A stretch of 10,875 nucleotides of DNA from Candidatus Zophobacter franzmannii. GTDB lineage: Bacteria > Cloacimonadota > Cloacimonadia > Cloacimonadales > JAFGVF01. Made by a program: the position numbers and the translations under genes. The stretch lies in assembly GCA_030765245.1 (NCBI GenBank), contig JAVCCX010000229.1, positions 1 to 10,875 on the forward strand, read 5' to 3'. Shown here one piece after another: positions 7,177-10,875 of this stretch (position 1 is its first letter; the number at the start of each line of letters is the position of its first letter). The notes under the pieces were generated by a model. The model made no database searches and was not told the origin of the DNA. It saw nothing but the letters and a program-made list of their open reading frames with translations.

Positions 7177-7179
7177 AAT

Positions 7180-8577
7180 TTAAAATTGGAAGTAGAGGAA
7201 TTTGTTTTCATTGAAAATTCCGAAACTAATGACCAAGCAGAAAGTGACACTAAAAAAGAGTATCTGCTTCCAGGGTTTAATCTCAGTTATTTTAGATAAG
7301 TTGTAGTTCAATACTCTGTGGATAATAGCCATAAAGATAATGAATATTATGGAAAGAATAAGATCTGTAAGGGTTAAGCCGGGGAGAAAGCCTTTCCATG
7401 AAGTCTTACTGAAGATGTTTCCTAATATGTAGAAAGCATCATTTACTGTTTTAGCTCTGAAAAAAACCCACGCGAAGGATACTGCAAAAAAGGTTATAGT
7501 TACATTTACTAATTTTGGCAATTTACTACTGATAGGTTTAGTAAATTTATAGATAAGTAAGTAAAGACCGTGAATGAGACCCCAAAGAAGGAATGTCCAG
7601 TTAGCACCATGCCATAGTCCACTTAGGGTAAAAACAACTAAGAGATTAAAGGTAGTTTTTATTAATGATGCTCTACTCCCACCTAATGGGATATAGAGAT
7701 AATCTCGAAACCAGGATGACAATGAGATATGCCAGCGGTTCCAGAAATCTTTTACATTTATAGCATTATAAGGGAGTTTGAAGTTTTCAATTAAATCAAT
7801 TCCCATTACTTTAGCGATACCTATTGCTACATCACTATACCCACTAAAGTCACAGTAAATTTGAAAGGTAAAAAATAGGATTCCTAAGACCAATGTAAAA
7901 CCTGAATAGTCAGTTGGATTTGCAAAAACTACATCTGCAAACAAGGCAAGTCTGTCAGCAATAACGACTTTTTTGAAGAATCCCCAGAGTATTCTTGCTG
8001 AACCATTAATAAGGTTATTGATGTCTACTTTTCTTTTCTTCTTAAATTGGGGAATAAGATGGCCAGCTCTTTCAATTGGTCCTGCAACAAGTTGTGGGAA
8101 GAATGAGACATAAAGTGCAAAGTAGCCCATGTGTCTCTCTGCCTTCATTTTATTGTTGTAGACATCAATGGTATAACCCATTGTTTGGAAAGTATAAAAG
8201 GATATGCCAACAGGCAAAACTAATTGCATTAAGGCAGAATCTGGAGGGAGAGATATTTGAGGAATCAATTGGCTTATGTTAAAAAGGAAGAATTTGAAGT
8301 ATTTGAAAACAAATAACATCCCTAAATTTGTTAACAAGCTAAGTCCGAGAAGAATCTTCTTTGTTGTCTTCTCTGTTGCTTTCTCAATACCGATAGCAGC
8401 AAAGTAATCAACTACTATTGACGTGATTATTAAGAGTAAATAAGCAGGCTTCCAGCAACTGTAAAAAAAGAAACTAGAAGCAAGTAATAAACTCCATCTA
8501 CCTTTATGTGGGGTTATAAAATATAAACCCAATAATATCGGTAAAAAAACAATAAATTCTAGAGAGTTAAAAAGCAT
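7180..8577 (-). CDS. AlgI-family MBOAT membrane O-acyltransferase
   Basis: 465 residues, the usual length for AlgI/DltB/PatA-type enzymes, with around ten hydrophobic segments. The family landmarks appear in order: LPVGISFYTFQTMGY (121-135), PQLVAGPIER (161-170), YCDFSGYSDVAIG (241-253), DFWNRWHISLSSWFRDYLY (277-295) with His283, and SGLWHGANWTFLLWGLIHG (319-337) with His323 in the WHG motif and His336. His323 corresponds to the family's catalytic histidine. The enzyme would carry acetyl or another acyl group from a cytoplasmic donor through the inner membrane to a periplasmic acceptor with the SGNH protein encoded next. Its ATG overlaps the stop of the upstream gene by one base (TAATG), a common coupling arrangement. 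Family assignment is firm; the acceptor and the true acyl group are unknown, so no gene symbol is given. Confidence 0.93.
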   Translation of the reverse strand: MLFNSLEFIVFLPILLGLYFITPHKGRWSLLLASSFFFYSCWKPAYLLLIITSIVVDYFAAIGIEKATEKTTKKILLGLSLLTNLGMLFVFKYFKFFLFNISQLIPQISLPPDSALMQLVLPVGISFYTFQTMGYTIDVYNNKMKAERHMGYFALYVSFFPQLVAGPIERAGHLIPQFKKKRKVDINNLINGSARILWGFFKKVVIADRLALFADVVFANPTDYSGFTLVLGILFFTFQIYCDFSGYSDVAIGIAKVMGIDLIENFKLPYNAINVKDFWNRWHISLSSWFRDYLYIPLGGSRASLIKTTFNLLVVFTLSGLWHGANWTFLLWGLIHGLYLLIYKFTKPISSKLPKLVNVTITFFAVSFAWVFFRAKTVNDAFYILGNIFSKTSWKGFLPGLTLTDLILSIIFIIFMAIIHRVLNYNLSKITEIKPWKQILFFSVTFCLVISFGIFNENKFLYFQF

Positions 8578-10721
8578 TAATCGATTCTTTCAACCTCAAT
8601 ACAAACTTTGTTATTTAAGCACATTTGCAACTTTTCTAACCCCATTTCCTTATCAATAATTAGTTCACCAGTGTAGTTCCGAGTTTTATTTTTCATAAAT
8701 GATACATCAGTATTAGACTCGATATGAATTTTTGCATTGGTGTCAACTGCTTTGTGAGAGGAGGTTGCAGAAAACAGCTTTGGCATGAATGCTTTGAGGA
8801 ATAGGATTGATTTCTCTTTGTATGGAGGGAAGAATATTGATAGAGGTGGTTTGTCAGTCCAAGTAATATCCTTGTCTTTTAAGTACGGTAACCTTGAAAG
8901 CAGAACAGAAAATGCAAACAGGGCAGAGTTTCTTTTACCAATATAACTGAAACAATTAAAGATACCTTCATATACTGAAAAGTAGAGGATTGCTCCAAAG
9001 TTATTCTTTAGACTTAGGTTACCCATCAAATCAACTTCAACTATCCAGTCCTCATCCTTTTCCAATCCATTATACTTTGTTTTGAAATGATATTCATCCT
9101 TAACCTTCAAATGCAAAATATCCTGAAGTGTCGACTCAGGTAAGAGTGGAGATATGACATCATCCTGTTTAGGAATACTATAAGGAATGAAAGTATACTG
9201 GTCATTCTCAATCTTTTGTTTAAAATTAACCAAGTAAGCCTTCAATGTAGGAGAACCGGCCTCAGGTCCAAGCTGGATATTGAAATGTAAATGCGGAACT
9301 TCTGATCTACCTGAATTACCAACGGCCCCGAGACGAGTACCTTTAGTAATATATTCACCTTGTCGAACAGCAATACTTCCGGGTTTAAAATGACCATACA
9401 TGGAGCAAATTGTTCCCCAATGCTGTATGATTACATAATTTCCCCAGTTATCAGTTGTATTTATCTGGTGAACAGGATTATCAGGGATCCCATCGAGGAC
9501 TTTTACAACATATCCTGTTGCAGATGCCAAAACGGGTTTGCCATAGCAATAAAAATCACTTAGATGTTGTCCTTCATTCCGATGATTGCTCTGGTCTTTG
9601 TCGTAAATCTCAAAGTCCCAGGCAAATCTCCATTGCTGCTGATGAGTATGGTCTCCATCATTTCCCTGGGTTATGGCCCACTCACCACTAAAGGGAAGAA
9701 AGAATTGGGAAGTGCCGGTTTGATAAAATCTATCAATTCTTGTATAATAATACTCCAAGTTCCCTTCCGGATGGAAAATTCCGAAATCAACTACATAAGG
9801 TTTACTATTAAGTAGCCTTAAACGCATTGCATATACATAGATGAATATTGTTATGCAGTATGGAAAGGCAAAAGGAGGGACATCGAAGTTGTATAACATT
9901 GTCTGGAAGGAAAAGGCTATTATTAAACCTGTAATCGCTGCAACTAAGGCAATTAAGTATGATGACCAACTTGGGATGAAGAAAACTCCTCCAATCGCGA
10001 TAGATATCAAAATTAGGTTTAAGCTCGGGAATAGTATCTCACCGGTAGGAAAGTTATTGAATACTGTCATAAACAGATAACTTAGGGTGTAGCCTACTAA
10101 GGATAGAACAAATCCAATTCGAGAAGTAAACAGCAATGCAATGCTAACCAGTAAACCTGCGACTATATTTGGTTGAAAGAAGATACTTCCAAGGCTTTTA
10201 AAGTACAACTCAGGATATCTGGCAACTTCCCAATTCACTGATACTAATAGAGACCGTACTTCTCCCAACAATGTTCCACCCAGTCTCAAATAGAAAAAAC
10301 AAAGGAATATGGCAACGATAGAGAATGACAGACTCATCGACGGGAAATTTAAGTAACGGGAGATTATCGAATTCAGGGTCATATAAGTAAGTAGAGTTAA
10401 TACAGATGCAATTATTAAGAGTGGTAAAAACAAGAAAACACTAAACTGCTCAAATGGGAAAAAATAACCAAATCCCAAAGATACCAGTAGACTATTAAAT
10501 CCTGCTAAACCTGAAGGGCTATCCCAACCTTCGAAACGGAAAATACGTGAGAATGCTAACCCTATCAAAGCACCCAATAATCCTGTGACCCCAGTTATTG
10601 GTTCGATCATAGTAGCGATTATCAATATTAAACCGACAATCCTCTCATTACTGAAGAGGATTATCGAATAACAGTTCAATGTAGCATCTGCAAATGCTTT
10701 AATATTCTTATGAATAGTCAT
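8577..10721 (-). CDS. Urea-transporter-family channel fused to M23 metallopeptidase domain
   Basis: 714 residues in three parts. Residues 1-305 are a full two-fold urea transporter (UT/SLC14) domain: the first half has ILFSNERIVGL (21-31) and GLAGFNSLLVSLGFG (71-85), the second repeats them as SIFFQPNIVAGLL (179-191) and FPSLNLILISIAIGG (231-245). Residues 340-490 are an M23 (LytM-like) domain with the expected zinc and catalytic set: His360 (or 358) and Asp369 in the WRFAWDF block, YGH at 442-444, and HLH at 477-479. Residues 500-714 match nothing I recognise. The start is supported by AAGGAT six bases before the ATG. No urease genes are in view. An Arg/Lys-rich stretch just after the last membrane segment hints at a cytoplasmic C-terminus, which conflicts with a peptidoglycan target. 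I recall similar fusions in Bacteroidetes-type genomes, but the role is unknown. Confidence 0.9.
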   Translation of the reverse strand: MTIHKNIKAFADATLNCYSIILFSNERIVGLILIIATMIEPITGVTGLLGALIGLAFSRIFRFEGWDSPSGLAGFNSLLVSLGFGYFFPFEQFSVFLFLPLLIIASVLTLLTYMTLNSIISRYLNFPSMSLSFSIVAIFLCFFYLRLGGTLLGEVRSLLVSVNWEVARYPELYFKSLGSIFFQPNIVAGLLVSIALLFTSRIGFVLSLVGYTLSYLFMTVFNNFPTGEILFPSLNLILISIAIGGVFFIPSWSSYLIALVAAITGLIIAFSFQTMLYNFDVPPFAFPYCITIFIYVYAMRLRLLNSKPYVVDFGIFHPEGNLEYYYTRIDRFYQTGTSQFFLPFSGEWAITQGNDGDHTHQQQWRFAWDFEIYDKDQSNHRNEGQHLSDFYCYGKPVLASATGYVVKVLDGIPDNPVHQINTTDNWGNYVIIQHWGTICSMYGHFKPGSIAVRQGEYITKGTRLGAVGNSGRSEVPHLHFNIQLGPEAGSPTLKAYLVNFKQKIENDQYTFIPYSIPKQDDVISPLLPESTLQDILHLKVKDEYHFKTKYNGLEKDEDWIVEVDLMGNLSLKNNFGAILYFSVYEGIFNCFSYIGKRNSALFAFSVLLSRLPYLKDKDITWTDKPPLSIFFPPYKEKSILFLKAFMPKLFSATSSHKAVDTNAKIHIESNTDVSFMKNKTRNYTGELIIDKEMGLEKLQMCLNNKVCIEVERID

Positions 10722-10724
10722 GCT

Positions 10725-10730
10725 ATCCTT
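10725..10730 (-). promoter_or_regulatory. Ribosome binding site of the urea-transporter/M23 gene
   Basis: On the minus strand AAGGAT lies in the 12-base gap between the stop codon of the upstream gene and the ATG ending at 10721. It starts just after that stop and leaves a short, suitable spacing. It fixes the start used here and shows that this gene can initiate independently, unlike the MBOAT and SGNH genes, which lack a clear site. Confidence 0.6.
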
Positions 10731-10733
10731 ATA

Positions 10734-10875
10734 TTATCTAAGATGTTCAGGGATTCGTTCTCTTCTTTGGATATCATCCAAATGTTCTCTTTCTCTAATT
10801 AATTCAACGTCACCAGTTTCAGTAATCAAGACGACATTAGGTCTATACTCAATAAACTGCATCCATTGGGTTACA
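10734..10875 (-). CDS. C-terminal end of an unrecognised protein (partial, runs off the window)
   Basis: The minus strand is open from the right edge to a TAA at 10734-10736 and encodes the last 46 residues: VTQWMQFIEYRPNVVLITET, then GDVELIREREHLDDIQRRER, then IPEHLR. It begins like an alpha/beta domain edge (a VVLITE strand) and ends in a highly charged helix. No membrane segment or catalytic motif is visible and I cannot assign a family from this tail. It lies 12 bases before the urea-transporter/M23 gene on the same strand, so it is very likely the preceding gene of the same operon. The coding call rests on the open frame, sensible composition, tight spacing and the absence of any other open frame there. 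Confidence 0.65.
   Translation of the reverse strand, partial: VTQWMQFIEYRPNVVLITETGDVELIREREHLDDIQRRERIPEHLR

Noticed and set aside
6229..8577. Naming the pair algI/algJ, patA/patB or dltB/dltD
   Set aside because: The motifs place the families but do not tell the acceptor polymer, and no alginate, teichoic acid or other diagnostic genes are in the window.
9360..10080. Plus-strand open frames opposite the urea-transporter/M23 gene
   Set aside because: Shadows of a gene whose protein has clear family motifs on the other strand.

Overview
The window reads as a piece of chromosome from an AT-rich, Gram-negative (diderm) bacterium. The evidence is a Sec-targeted lipoprotein with a clean lipobox, a TPR protein ending in what looks like an outer-membrane beta-barrel, and an inner-membrane acyltransferase paired with a membrane-anchored SGNH esterase. 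The style (tightly packed genes, few strong Shine-Dalgarno sites, hairpin-rich repeats between operons) suggests the Bacteroidetes/Cloacimonadota/FCB part of the tree. That placement is an inference with modest confidence. No phage, transposase, plasmid or CRISPR feature was found.

From 1200 to the right edge every gene lies on the minus strand, with junctions from a 20-base overlap to a 12-base gap, so they look like one operon whose promoter lies beyond base 10875. In transcription order it holds: (1) the last 46 residues of an unrecognised protein (10734-10875); (2) a 714-residue fusion of a urea-transporter-family membrane channel with an M23 metallopeptidase domain and an uncharacterised C-terminal region (8577-10721); (3) an AlgI-like MBOAT O-acyltransferase (7180-8577); (4) an SGNH/GDSL esterase-like protein with one N-terminal membrane anchor, the usual AlgJ/AlgX/DltD-type partner of such an MBOAT (6229-7176); (5) a small secreted TPR protein (5626-6228); (6) a TPR plus predicted beta-barrel outer-membrane protein (4416-5645); (7) a 1070-residue, very acidic lipoprotein built from about six related modules of roughly 150 residues (1200-4412).

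Taken together, genes 3-7 look like a cell-envelope cassette. The MBOAT would pass acyl groups across the inner membrane, the SGNH protein would place them on a periplasmic glycan, and the TPR/barrel and lipoprotein would handle the product, or anchor it, at the outer membrane. No glycosyltransferase or polymerase is in view, so the substrate (exopolysaccharide, lipopolysaccharide-like glycan or peptidoglycan) is open. The M23 domain of gene 2 makes peptidoglycan one candidate.

Bases 1-1199 carry no convincing protein gene. They hold a chain of inverted and tandem repeats (150-228, 239-270, 288-387, 404-431, 482-626), a rho-independent terminator facing right (821-850), and further small hairpins up to about 1180. 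No strong terminator for the minus-strand operon is visible next to its last stop codon.
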